A stretch of DNA of 64,000 bases from JBEEJL01 sp043744215 (GTDB lineage Bacteria > Pseudomonadota > Gammaproteobacteria > Burkholderiales > JBEEJL01): the NCBI GenBank assembly GCA_043744215.1, contig JAYTVC010000039.1, forward strand, positions 1-64,000, in the 5' to 3' direction. Shown piece by piece: positions 15,907 through 23,922 of this stretch. Numbering within the stretch: position 1 is the first letter of the stretch; every line of letters starts with the position of its first letter. The notes under the pieces are model-generated. The model made no database searches. It was not told where the DNA came from and worked only from the letters and a program-made list of their open reading frames with translations. Position numbers and translations under genes: made by a program.

Positions 15907-16892
15907 AAGCTCACCAGCAAAGGCTTGCCATTCGCGTCAAGCGGCGTATGGCAGCGCACCAGCCGCTGCTGCACGTCCGAAATTGCAGGCCGTTGTTCAT
16001 GGCACCGATCAAACACAAACGGACAACGCGGCGACAATAAACATCCTGTTGGCCGATCATATTGTCCCGGCACCACGCCGGGCAGCGCATTCAATTTTTC
16101 TGCGCCGTGATTATGCTCGGGCAGCGCAGCAAGCAAGGCCGCCGTGTACGGATGCTTGGGCGTGCGGAAAATCTCCGGTATCGCGCCCTCCTCCACTACT
16201 TGCCCTGCATACATCACCAGCGCGCGCTGAGCGACTTCGGCTACCACTGCCAGATCGTGGCTGATAAGGATCAAACCCATGTTGGTTTCTTTTTGCAACT
16301 TCATCAGCAGATCAAGAATCTGCGCTTGCACGGTGACATCGAGCGCCGTCGTCGGCTCATCGGCAATAAGCAATTTTGGATTGCAGGCCAGCGCCGTGGC
16401 AATCATCACGCGCTGGCTCATGCCGCCGGAGAGTTGATGGGGATAAGCATCGATGCGGTTTTTCGCATCGGGAATTTCCACCAACTCCAGCAACGATAAT
16501 GTGCGTTTGCGCAGCACATCACGAGACCCACCCTGATGAATTTTGATGGCTTCGCTTATTTGATAACCGACAGTAAAGCTGGGGTTCAAGCTCGCAATCG
16601 GATCCTGAAAAATCATGGCGATGTCGGCTCCAATGACTGTGCGCCGCTGCTTATCATTCAGCTTGAGCAAATCCTGTCCTTCGAAATTCAGCACATCTGC
16701 GCGCACGCGGCCGGGGCTGTCGATGAGACCCATCACCGCCAACATCGAAACACTTTTACCCGAGCCGGATTCACCGACGATGCTCACCACTTCACCCGCA
16801 TCGACACTGAAATCGACACCATCGACAGCGGGAAACGGCGCGCTCTCGGCGCCGAATTCTACCCGCAGGTTTTTGACTTCGAGCAGACTCAT
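15903..16892 (-). CDS. dppD: Dipeptide/oligopeptide ABC transporter ATP-binding protein, first ATPase
   Basis: About 329 residues. Walker A GESGSGKS is near residue 44, the ABC signature LSGGMSQRVMIATAL near 160, Walker B LLIADEPTTALD near 180, and the C-terminal cysteine pattern CLLSPRCPFVFDRC near 290. The frame stays open upstream to 17003, but the start at 16892 gives the normal N-terminus MSLLEVKNLRVEF and overlaps the dppC stop as ATGA. The upstream extension is only dppC read in another frame. It couples ATP hydrolysis to import through DppBC. Confidence 0.92.
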   Translation of the reverse strand: MSLLEVKNLRVEFGAESAPFPAVDGVDFSVDAGEVVSIVGESGSGKSVSMLAVMGLIDSPGRVRADVLNFEGQDLLKLNDKQRRTVIGADIAMIFQDPIASLNPSFTVGYQISEAIKIHQGGSRDVLRKRTLSLLELVEIPDAKNRIDAYPHQLSGGMSQRVMIATALACNPKLLIADEPTTALDVTVQAQILDLLMKLQKETNMGLILISHDLAVVAEVAQRALVMYAGQVVEEGAIPEIFRTPKHPYTAALLAALPEHNHGAEKLNALPGVVPGQYDRPTGCLLSPRCPFVFDRCHEQRPAISDVQQRLVRCHTPLDANGKPLLVSL

Positions 16893-17791
16893 GACGATTG
16901 CTTCAACTTCGGATCCAGCGCATCGCGCAGGCCGTCGCCCAACAAATTCAACGCGAGCACCGTGATCAAAATAGCGAGACCAGGGAATGTCACTACCCAC
17001 CACGCGCGCTCAATATAGTCGCGCGCTGTTGCCAGCATGGTGCCCCATTCCGGTGTCGGTGGTTGCGCACCAAGGCCGAGAAAGCCCAGCGCGGCAGCGT
17101 CGAGAATCGCCGATGAAAATCCCAGTGTCGCCTGCACGATCAACGGCGCCATACAGTTGGGCAGCACGGTGATAAACATTTGCCGTAGCAAGTTGGCCCC
17201 GGCAATTTTGGAAGCGATGACGTACTCTTTGTTCATCTCGCTTAATGCGGCCGCGCGCGCGAGCCGTGTGTAGTGCGGCAGGCTGACGATGGCGATGGCG
17301 TACATGGTGTTGGTCAGCCCAGGACCAAGGATGGCGACAATAGCCACGGCCAGCAACAAACTCGGCAGGGCCATCATCATGTCGGCCAGACGCATGATGG
17401 CCGAATCGACCATGCCAGGAAAAAACGCGGCGACCATGCCGAGCAAAATGCCGAAACCCATCGACAGCGCGACCGCTACTACGCCGATGAATAAGGACAA
17501 GCGCGCGCCGTGAATCAGACGAGACAAAATATCACGGCCCAGATCGTCCGTGCCGAGCAGAAATTTACTCACACCACCATGACTCCATGCTGGCGGGGTT
17601 AGCAACGCTTCACGAAATTGTTCAATCGGGTCGTGAGGTGCCAGCACGTTCGCGAAGATCGCACAGAGCAAAACCACAGCCAAAACAATCAAGCCGCCTA
17701 AAGCGCCTTTGTTGCGCTTAAAGTCGCGCCAGAACTCCGCCAGCGGCGACGGATAAACGGGCTCAATGATTTGGTTTGAAATGATGGCCAT
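16889..17791 (-). CDS. dppC: Dipeptide/oligopeptide ABC transporter permease, second subunit
   Basis: A 300-residue inner-membrane permease. The N-terminal OppC-type segment (FWRDFKRNKGALGGLIVLAVVLLCAI) precedes the core with the EAA loop SLPHYTRLARAAALSEMNKEYVIASKIAGA. Six hydrophobic helices are apparent. Downstream motif DAAALGFLGLGAQPPTPEWG is diagnostic of this subunit. Its ATG shares one base with the dppB stop (TGATG) and its own stop overlaps dppD, so the four genes are translationally coupled. Confidence 0.93.
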   Translation of the reverse strand: MAIISNQIIEPVYPSPLAEFWRDFKRNKGALGGLIVLAVVLLCAIFANVLAPHDPIEQFREALLTPPAWSHGGVSKFLLGTDDLGRDILSRLIHGARLSLFIGVVAVALSMGFGILLGMVAAFFPGMVDSAIMRLADMMMALPSLLLAVAIVAILGPGLTNTMYAIAIVSLPHYTRLARAAALSEMNKEYVIASKIAGANLLRQMFITVLPNCMAPLIVQATLGFSSAILDAAALGFLGLGAQPPTPEWGTMLATARDYIERAWWVVTFPGLAILITVLALNLLGDGLRDALDPKLKQSS

Positions 17792-18801
17792 CAGTGCGCC
17801 GTTCTGATGCGCGGATTGATCACACCATACAACACATCGACCACCAGGTTCACTACAATAATCAGTGTCGCAATCAGCAAAATGCCACCCTGCACCACCT
17901 GATAATCGCGACGGTAAATGGATTCAATCAACCACTTGCCGACACCGGGCCAGGAGAAAATCGTCTCGGTGAGAATCGCACCGGAGAGCAGAGCGCCGAC
18001 CTGCAAACCAATAACGGTAACGACGGGAATCAGCGCATTGCGCAACGCATGAACAAAAATCAGTTTGGTGCGCGACACCCCTTTGGCGCGCGCGGCGCGG
18101 ATGTAATCTTCGCGCAGCACTTCGAGCATCGACGAACGCGTCATACGGGCGATCACGGCAAGCGGAACTGTCGCGAGCACAATGGTCGGCAGAATCAAAT
18201 GCGACAACGCGGATTTGAACGCGCCCACTTCACCGGAGAAGAATGCGTCGATCAGCATGAAGCCAGTTTTCGGCGGTACATCGAAAGCAAAACCAATGCG
18301 CCCAGATACCGGCGTCCATCCCAGCGTGACGGAAAATAACAGTATCAACAGCAACCCCCACCAGAAAATCGGCATCGAATAACCAGTGAGCGCCGCCCCC
18401 ATCAAACCATGATCTGCCAGTTTTCCTCTTCGTGTTGCGGCGATGACGCCGGCGGGAACGCCGATCAGTGTGGCCAGGATGATCGCCATGAACGACAGTT
18501 CGAGCGTTGCGGGAAAGCGGGAAAAAAATTCCTTCAGCACCGACTCGTTGGTCACGACCGAAATGCCGAAGTTGCCGCTGGCCACATGCTTGAGATAATT
18601 ACCGTATTGAACGGGCAACGATTTATCGAGGCCCAGTTTGGCCTTGAGTTCGGCATGGCGCTCGGGGTTAATGCCGCGCTCGCCCATCATGGCCTCGACG
18701 GGGTCGCCCGGAATGAGATGGATAAGGGAAAAGGCAATCAGCGTGATGCCGAGAAAGGTCGGAATAATCAGCGCGATGCGTTTAAGGATGAAAGTAAAAA
18801 T
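17791..18801 (-). CDS. dppB: Dipeptide/oligopeptide ABC transporter permease, first subunit, with apparent non-canonical ATT start
   Basis: The first in-frame ATG is at 18690, but starting there would remove transmembrane helix 1. The frame upstream encodes TFILKRIALIIPTFLGITL and then IAFSLIHLIPGDPVEAMMG, the conserved DppB N-terminus. Between the in-frame TAA at 18840-18838 and 18690 there is no ATG, GTG or TTG. An ATT at 18801-18799 lies exactly where relatives have their initiator methionine and gives 336 residues, the usual length. The remaining features are normal: EAA loop VLREDYIRAARAKGVS and C-terminal IFSWPGVGKWLIES. The start could be a true rare ATT codon or a sequencing or natural G-to-T change. 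prpE ends 45 bases upstream. Confidence 0.8.
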   Translation of the reverse strand: MFTFILKRIALIIPTFLGITLIAFSLIHLIPGDPVEAMMGERGINPERHAELKAKLGLDKSLPVQYGNYLKHVASGNFGISVVTNESVLKEFFSRFPATLELSFMAIILATLIGVPAGVIAATRRGKLADHGLMGAALTGYSMPIFWWGLLLILLFSVTLGWTPVSGRIGFAFDVPPKTGFMLIDAFFSGEVGAFKSALSHLILPTIVLATVPLAVIARMTRSSMLEVLREDYIRAARAKGVSRTKLIFVHALRNALIPVVTVIGLQVGALLSGAILTETIFSWPGVGKWLIESIYRRDYQVVQGGILLIATLIIVVNLVVDVLYGVINPRIRTAH

Positions 18802-18845
18802 GGCCGTCGGCTTTATAGATTTGTGCTGACAGCCATTTTAACAGA

Positions 18846-20753
18846 TTAGCTCTTTTGTACGACGGCCTTAATCTGCTCCAGCGCTGATGGATCATCCAGT
18901 GTTGTCAAATCGCCCGGATCACGCCCCTCAGCGAGCGCCTGAATGGAGCGGCGCAATAATTTGCCCGAACGCGTTTTGGGCAACAGCGTCACAAAATGCA
19001 CGCGCGCTGGTCGTGCAATCGCGCCGAGTTGTTTATCGACTGTCGCCATGACTTCTTTTTCCATTTGTGCGGCGAGTTCCGGCGTAGCAATTTTGCTTGG
19101 GTCTTTGACCACGGCGAACGCCAATGGCATTTGTCCCTTGAGTTGATCGGCCACACCGACCACGGCGCATTCGGCAATGTTGCTGTGCGCGCTGATCGCT
19201 TCTTCGATTTCACGCGTGCCGAGGCGATGGCCAGCGACGTTGATCACATCGTCAGTGCGGCCGAGAATAAAGTGATACCCGTCTTTGTCGCGAATGGCCC
19301 AGTCAAACGAAGAATAGAGTGGGCGTTTGAAGCCGGAGAAATAGGTTTTTACAAATCGCTCATCATCGCCCCACACCGTCGATAAACATCCCGGCGGTAA
19401 CGGCGGCACAACGACCAGCACGCCTTTCTCGTCCGCCCGGGCTTCTTCGCCCGTACCTTCGTTGATGACTTTCACATTGAAGCCCGCAGTAGGAAAACTT
19501 GGCGAACCAAACTTGCGCGGGGTTTTTTCTATGCCGAGCGATGCAGATAGCATTGGCCAGCCGGTTTCAGTTTGCCAATAGTTGTCGATGATAGCTACGC
19601 CTTCGAGCGCATCGTCGATCCAGCGCGCGGTGGGTTCATCGAGAGGTTCGCCCGCGAGGAACAGCGAACGCAATGAACTGATGTCATACTTTTTCAAAAA
19701 TGATTGGTCCTGTTTTTTTAACACGCGTGCGGCAGTAGGTGATGTGAACATCACCGATACTTGGTGGTCCTGCACGATTTTCCACCAGATGCCCGCATCG
19801 GGACGAATGGGCAAACCTTCGTACATAATCGTTGTCGAGCCATTGATCAGCGGCGCGTAAACAATATACGAGTGGCCGACCACCCAGCCGATATCTGAGG
19901 TGCAGAAATAGGTTTCACCCGGCTTGCAATCGAACACCTGCGGCATCGACGCGGCGAGCGCCACGGCGTATCCGCCCGTATCACGCTGCACGCCTTTGGG
20001 CTTACCCGTGGTGCCGGAAGTGTAAAGAATGTACGACGGCTCGGACGATTCCAGCCAGGTCACAGGTACTTCGGCGTTCATGTGTTCCGCACGCAAGGTA
20101 GCGTAATCAAGATCGCGTCCAGGCGTGAGTTTCATTTCCTTGTCGATGCCACGATTGACGATGATGACTTTCTGCGGCGGAAACTGCGACAAGCGGATTG
20201 CTTCATCAACCAAATGTTTGTACGGAATCGATTTGCCCGCGCGCATGCCTGCATCGGAGGTAATCATCACCTTTGGTTTTGCATCGTCAATGCGCGTGGC
20301 GCAACTGTTGGCCGCGAAGCCACCGAACACAACAGAATGAATTGCACCGATGCGCGCGCACGCGAGCATGGCGAACACACCTTCGGCAATCATCGGCATA
20401 TACACCAGCACGCGGTCACCTTTGCCGACGCCCTGCGCTTGCAAAATTGCCGCCATGCGGTTCACTTCTCGATATAAGGTTTTGTAGGTGTACGTTTTTT
20501 CGTCACCGGTTTCGGTGGAAATATAAATCAGCGCTTTCTGGTCACCGCGCTTTTCCAGATGACGATCAATCGCGTTGTAACAAAGATTGGTCTGCCCACC
20601 GACAAACCATTTAGCAAACGGTGGCTTGGAAAAATCGCACACGCTATCAAATGGCCTGTGCCAATCAATCAGCTTAGCCTGCTCAGCCCAAAACACGTCG
20701 CGATTGTCGATGGATTGCTGATGAAATTCTTTGTAGCTGTTATAGGTTTTCAT
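18846..20753 (-). CDS. prpE: Propionyl-CoA synthetase
   Basis: A 635-residue AMP-forming ligase activating propionate. It resembles PrpE rather than Acs along its length: FYQ-like N-terminus KEFHQQSIDNRDVFWAEQA, TNLCYNAIDRHLEKRG, ATP motif YILYTSGTTGKPKG, GWVVGHSYIVYAPL, IIDNYWQTETGWP, GRTDDVINVAGHRLGTREIEEAI, and the C-terminal LPKTRSGKLLRRSIQAL with K598, the lysine acetylated in known PrpE and Acs enzymes. An extension starting at 20789 reads MIINNNLSFWND, but this is the AT-rich dispersed motif translated in frame, so the ATG at 20753 was chosen. It works with acuI upstream and prpBCD at 35.4-39.6 kb in propionate use through the methylcitrate cycle. Confidence 0.95.
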   Translation of the reverse strand: MKTYNSYKEFHQQSIDNRDVFWAEQAKLIDWHRPFDSVCDFSKPPFAKWFVGGQTNLCYNAIDRHLEKRGDQKALIYISTETGDEKTYTYKTLYREVNRMAAILQAQGVGKGDRVLVYMPMIAEGVFAMLACARIGAIHSVVFGGFAANSCATRIDDAKPKVMITSDAGMRAGKSIPYKHLVDEAIRLSQFPPQKVIIVNRGIDKEMKLTPGRDLDYATLRAEHMNAEVPVTWLESSEPSYILYTSGTTGKPKGVQRDTGGYAVALAASMPQVFDCKPGETYFCTSDIGWVVGHSYIVYAPLINGSTTIMYEGLPIRPDAGIWWKIVQDHQVSVMFTSPTAARVLKKQDQSFLKKYDISSLRSLFLAGEPLDEPTARWIDDALEGVAIIDNYWQTETGWPMLSASLGIEKTPRKFGSPSFPTAGFNVKVINEGTGEEARADEKGVLVVVPPLPPGCLSTVWGDDERFVKTYFSGFKRPLYSSFDWAIRDKDGYHFILGRTDDVINVAGHRLGTREIEEAISAHSNIAECAVVGVADQLKGQMPLAFAVVKDPSKIATPELAAQMEKEVMATVDKQLGAIARPARVHFVTLLPKTRSGKLLRRSIQALAEGRDPGDLTTLDDPSALEQIKAVVQKS

Positions 20754-20769
20754 ATCATTCCAGAATGAT

Positions 20770-20806
20770 AAATTATTGTTTATAATCAAATACTTATATA
20801 ATAACT
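20770..20806 (+). repeat. AT-rich dispersed motif, copy 4
   Basis: Plus-strand GTTTATAATCAAATACTTAT between the acuI stop and prpE. It is antisense to the two genes it separates, and its translation creates a false N-terminal extension of prpE. Confidence 0.75.
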
Positions 20807-20808
20807 GT

Positions 20809-21795
20809 TTAAGCGATTTTTACCACCGTCCGACCCTTCACTTGCGCTTTCAAAATCGCTGCAAAAATTTCCGGCAACTGATCGAAGTTGATCACATTTG
20901 CGATGGATGTTGCGTGACGCAGCTTCATATCTGTCGCTAATCGCTTCCACACTTCCAAGCGCTGTGCCATCGGACATTGCACCGAATCAATCCCCAGTAA
21001 ATTGGCACCGCGCAAAATAAACGGTAGCACCGTCGTGTTCACTTCAACGCCGCCGGTCAAACCGGAAACGGCAATGCTTCCACCGTAATTCATCGTGCGC
21101 GTCAGCCACGCCGTCGTCGCGCCGCCAACCGGATCCACCGCGCCCGCCCACAAAGATTTTTCCATCGGCTTCGTGCCCATCTCCAACGTGTGCCGAGAGA
21201 TGACTTCTTTCGCGCCGAGCGTTTTAAGATAATCGTGTTCGTTGTCTTTGCCTGTCAGCGCCGTCACCTCGTACCCCAGCCCCGCGAGAATTTCCACCGC
21301 CACACTACCCACCCCGCCTGTTGCGCCGCTTACAAGCACTTTGCCGCTGTCGGGCTTCAACCCGTTGCGCTCCAGTTGCACCACCGACAGCGCTGCTGTA
21401 AAGCCTGCTGTGCCGATGGTCATCGCTTCCAGCGTCGTCATATTTTGCGGTAGCGGCACCACCCAATCAGCCGGCACGCGTACCAGTTTTGAATAACCGC
21501 CATCGTGCGCCACGCCGAGCTCATACCCCGTCACCAGAACTTTATCGCCGACTTTGAATTTCGCATCACTCGAACTGTGCACGGTGCCCGCCACATCAAT
21601 GCCGCCATTGATGGGAAACTTGCGACAGATTTTCCCTGCGCCCGTTGCAGCCAGCGCGTCCTTGTAATTGACGCTGGAATATTCAGCGGCAATGACGACC
21701 TCGCCTTTGTCGAGTTCATCGAGCGTCATTTGCGTTTGAAGCGAAACAATTTTGCCGTCTTCGTTGAAAATGCGGAATGCGTTGAATTTTTCCAT
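20809..21795 (-). CDS. acuI: Acrylyl-CoA reductase (NADPH), YhdH/AcuI type
   Basis: A 328-residue medium-chain dehydrogenase/reductase without the zinc-binding cysteines of alcohol dehydrogenases. The N-terminal domain has SSVNYKDALAATG and INGGIDVAGTV; the nucleotide-binding motif is VSGATGGVGSVAVEIL (about 150-165). The later FILRGANLLGIDSV and C-terminal GRTVVKI fit the YhdH/AcuI subfamily, which reduces acrylyl-CoA to propionyl-CoA with NADPH. The next gene is prpE, so both feed propionyl-CoA and the placement supports the call. About 56 bases containing an AT-rich motif separate the two. Confidence 0.9.
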   Translation of the reverse strand: MEKFNAFRIFNEDGKIVSLQTQMTLDELDKGEVVIAAEYSSVNYKDALAATGAGKICRKFPINGGIDVAGTVHSSSDAKFKVGDKVLVTGYELGVAHDGGYSKLVRVPADWVVPLPQNMTTLEAMTIGTAGFTAALSVVQLERNGLKPDSGKVLVSGATGGVGSVAVEILAGLGYEVTALTGKDNEHDYLKTLGAKEVISRHTLEMGTKPMEKSLWAGAVDPVGGATTAWLTRTMNYGGSIAVSGLTGGVEVNTTVLPFILRGANLLGIDSVQCPMAQRLEVWKRLATDMKLRHATSIANVINFDQLPEIFAAILKAQVKGRTVVKIA

Positions 21796-21830
21796 CAGTA
21801 AATCTCCCTTTATTGAATCGTATTTGTTAA

Positions 21831-21863
21831 GCGATGGGTATCGCTACGCTCGGCTCATCCTAC
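21831..21863 (+). repeat. Short dispersed repeat of the GATGGGTATCGCT family, copy 1
   Basis: GCGATGGGTATCGCTACGCT followed by CGGCTCATCCTAC. Related copies are at 22397, 23641, 31933 and 59108 in this window. This kind of sequence is widespread in proteobacterial intergenic regions. Confidence 0.6.
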
Positions 21864-22072
21864 AATATCTGTCATATCCGTGAAAACGGGAAGCTATTTT
21901 GACGCTTTAGAGGGCACCCATCCCCACCCCAACCCTCCCCTTGAAGCGGAGGGAATTTCTTTCTTCGATTGTCGGTTCTGTTGCTTCTGGTTTTAGTTTT
22001 GCTTTTGCTTTTCTATTTGCGTTCGTAGAGTCATTGCCGAGAGTCATTTACCTCCCGCTTCCCCATCTGCGC

Positions 22073-22201
22073 CGCCGAAATTGCGCTGGGCAAGCGGGGG
22101 CAGTCGGCGAGCAATGTTTGAGCCACTCGCAGTTTCAGTTTTGAAATGAAGGCGAAGGCGAGTTTTGCTCGACCGCCCGCTTGCCCAGCGCAATTTCGGC
22201 G
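22073..22201. repeat. 26-bp perfect inverted repeat with 77-bp centre
   Basis: The left arm at 22073-22098 begins CGCCGAAATTGCGCTGGGCA; the right arm at 22176-22201 is its exact reverse complement. The centre holds no evident gene. The arrangement is like a miniature inverted-repeat element or the stem of a structured RNA. Confidence 0.7.
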
Positions 22202-22252
22202 ACATCAAAACCAAAAATTAAAAAGCAGCGCGGCTGGGCGTCGCCTTTTTTG

Positions 22253-22282
22253 GTTACTTTTTTGGCGAAGCAAAAAAGTAAC
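22253..22282. repeat. 12-bp hairpin GTTACTTTTTTG / CAAAAAAGTAAC
   Basis: A perfect 12-bp stem with loop GCGAAG. The surrounding sequence (GGCGTCGCC before, TTGCCGCCGGGC after) resembles a repeat seen dispersed in other proteobacterial genomes. It is not followed by a T tract. Confidence 0.6.
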
Positions 22283-22396
22283 TTGCCGCCGGGCAACCCC
22301 CGGCAAACATTCAGCCGAAGTCTGACACAAAACCCATCCCCACCCTACCACTCCCCTTGAAAGGGAAGGAACTTCTGTCTTAGGTTTTTGCTGTTT

Positions 22397-22420
22397 GATG
22401 GGTATCGCTATCGCTCGACA
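22397..22420 (+). repeat. GATGGGTATCGCT family repeat, copy 2
   Basis: GATGGGTATCGCTATCGCTC, a partial copy that lacks the CATCCTAC end seen in copies 1 and 3. Confidence 0.5.
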
Positions 22421-22484
22421 CTCCGCGTCAGGTAACGGCGCAAAAAACCGCGCCCCAACCTGATCTACAAAGGCTACAAAATTA

Positions 22485-23600
22485 TCACCCTGAAATATGA
22501 CCTAGCCCCAAATATTCCCGCGATTGCATTTCCAACAACCGGCTCACTGTACGCGCGAATTCATCACTCCGTGTGCCATCCACATACAAATTCTCCGGTG
22601 CCACCTCTGCCGAACACATAAAGTTTACCCTGTGGTCATACAAAATATCTATCAGCCAGGTAAAGCGCCGCGCTTCGGACGATTGGGCTGTGCCCATCTT
22701 CGGCACGTTGGACAACAGAAGCGTGTGATACACCTGCGCGATTTCCAGATAGTCCAGTTGTGAGCGCGGGCCGTCGCAGAGTTCGGCAAAATCAAACCAG
22801 ATAACACCCATGCCGCTTTGCTTGACGTTAATTTTACGCTGGTTGATGTCAATGGGCTTGCTGCTGCAATCGGCGCATAACGCTGAAAAGGTTAACGCCA
22901 GTTTTTCCTCGGCAAGTGAACCCAAAGGTGTGTGATAGGTGTTGATCTTTTCCAGTGTACGCAGGCGATAATCCGTGCCGCTATCGACATTCAACACGTC
23001 AAGATATTTTTTAATCAAATCAATGGTTGGTAAAAAGCGTTCGCGCTGCAGGCCATTTTTGTACAATGCATCGGGTGCGTAATTGGACGTGGTGACAACC
23101 ACCACCCCGCGCGTGAATAAATTTTCGAACAGGCGGCCGAGAATCATCGCGTCAGCGATGTCATTGACGTGGAATTCGTCGAAGCACAGCACACGGGTAT
23201 TTTTTGCAATTTTCTCGGCAAGGTTGACCAGCGGATCGGTTTCATCTTTCAGGGCTTTCAGTTCTTCATGAATCTCTTTCATGAAGTGATGAAAGTGCAC
23301 GCGGCGTTTGCGCTTGTACGGCAGCGTCATGAAAAACGCATCCATCAGCAAACTCTTTCCACGGCCTACACCGCCGTATAAAAAAAGTCCGCGCGGCGGC
23401 GACTCGTTATTCAGCCACCCGATGAGCGGTCGATGGCGCGCGGTTTTGAAGCTAAGCAATTCGTCGTGGAGTTTTTGCAGGCGCGTGATGGCGTTTTGCT
23501 GCGCGGGGTCAGACTGGAAGCCGGGCTTGGTGAGTTGCCGCGCGTACCAGTCTCGCGGGGAGCTGGCTTGAATGTTTGCGCTGGTAACGGGTTCGCTCAT
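22485..23600 (-). CDS. zapE: Cell division ATPase ZapE (AFG1-like)
   Basis: A 371-residue AAA-type ATPase that acts on the FtsZ ring in proteobacteria. Walker A is GGVGRGKS (residues 76-83) in GLFLYGGVGRGKSLLMD; Walker B is VLCFDEFHVNDIADAM; sensor 1 is VVTTSNYAPDALYKNGLQR. The family hallmark FHHFMKEIHEEL lies between the Walker motifs. Length is normal for the family (about 365-375). It sits just downstream of lpd and the small cysteine-rich gene, the place it occupies in many betaproteobacterial TCA clusters. Confidence 0.94.
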   Translation of the reverse strand: MSEPVTSANIQASSPRDWYARQLTKPGFQSDPAQQNAITRLQKLHDELLSFKTARHRPLIGWLNNESPPRGLFLYGGVGRGKSLLMDAFFMTLPYKRKRRVHFHHFMKEIHEELKALKDETDPLVNLAEKIAKNTRVLCFDEFHVNDIADAMILGRLFENLFTRGVVVVTTSNYAPDALYKNGLQRERFLPTIDLIKKYLDVLNVDSGTDYRLRTLEKINTYHTPLGSLAEEKLALTFSALCADCSSKPIDINQRKINVKQSGMGVIWFDFAELCDGPRSQLDYLEIAQVYHTLLLSNVPKMGTAQSSEARRFTWLIDILYDHRVNFMCSAEVAPENLYVDGTRSDEFARTVSRLLEMQSREYLGLGHISG

Positions 23601-23640
23601 ATTGGGTTATTGCGATGCCGTTGAAGGAAATATTATTTAG

Positions 23641-23678
23641 CGCGAGATGGGCACGCTGTCGCTTGGCCCATCCTACTT
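23641..23678 (+). repeat. GATGGGTATCGCT family repeat, copy 3
   Basis: GAGATGGGCACGCTGTCGCT followed by TGGCCCATCCTACTT, between zapE and the small cysteine-rich gene. Its two ends (GATGGGC and GCCCATC) form an inverted repeat. Confidence 0.55.
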
Positions 23679-23912
23679 CGTTCCGCTGCAACAACCGCTT
23701 CCCTGTTTACCGTCGATTTGTATCGGTGGGCAAGCCACGCTACCGTAAGAACAAAATACACAGCAGTCGCCAGGCTTGGGCTTGAGTAAAGTTTTACAGT
23801 AAGTACAATCGTAATACCACTGGCAGGCATCAGTCGGCATTATTTCCGTGCAAACATGGGCGCAATTCGGACAGGTAATCGCGGATTGCAAAATCACTGT
23901 TGCCGACATCAT
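23673..23912 (-). CDS. GDCCVxC-type small cysteine-rich protein
   Basis: About 79 residues with 12 cysteines. It carries CPNC near residue 16, an internal CTYC, and the diagnostic GDCCVFCSYGSVACPP segment; the C-terminus ends GSGCC. NCBI-type family naming for this motif is GDCCVxC domain-containing (seleno)protein; here all positions are ordinary cysteine codons. The start is one of two adjacent ATGs at 23912 and 23909, after an AGGT ribosome site; a longer frame to 23996 only reads the lpd 3' end out of frame. It probably binds metal or takes part in thiol redox chemistry. No function is established. Confidence 0.75.
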   Translation of the reverse strand: MMSATVILQSAITCPNCAHVCTEIMPTDACQWYYDCTYCKTLLKPKPGDCCVFCSYGSVACPPIQIDGKQGSGCCSGTK

Positions 23913-23922
23913 GCGCACCTGA

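Larger units (their letters stand above)
21864..22484. other. Gene-free repeat-rich interval between acuI and zapE
   Basis: No convincing gene was found in these 620 bases, although a 67-codon plus-strand frame is open at 21941. The interval contains two C-rich CATCCCCACCC stretches each followed by CTCCCCTTGAA (near 21918 and 22335), a 26-bp perfect inverted repeat, a 12-bp hairpin and a GATGGGTATCGCT-type repeat. It looks like an accumulation site for non-coding dispersed elements. Confidence 0.6.

Noticed and set aside
16893..17003. 37-codon N-terminal extension of dppD
   Set aside because: It overlaps dppC coding sequence; the ATGA overlap start gives the normal ATPase N-terminus.
18815..18836. 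ATG GCT GTC AGC small frame upstream of dppB as its possible start
   Set aside because: It is out of frame with dppB and ends at TAA after seven codons, so it cannot start the permease. It could be a tiny leader, but nothing supports that.
21941..22144. 67-codon plus-strand open frame in the repeat-rich interval
   Set aside because: It starts in a C-rich repeat, ends inside the inverted-repeat element and resembles no protein. Hydrophobic residues come from repeat composition.
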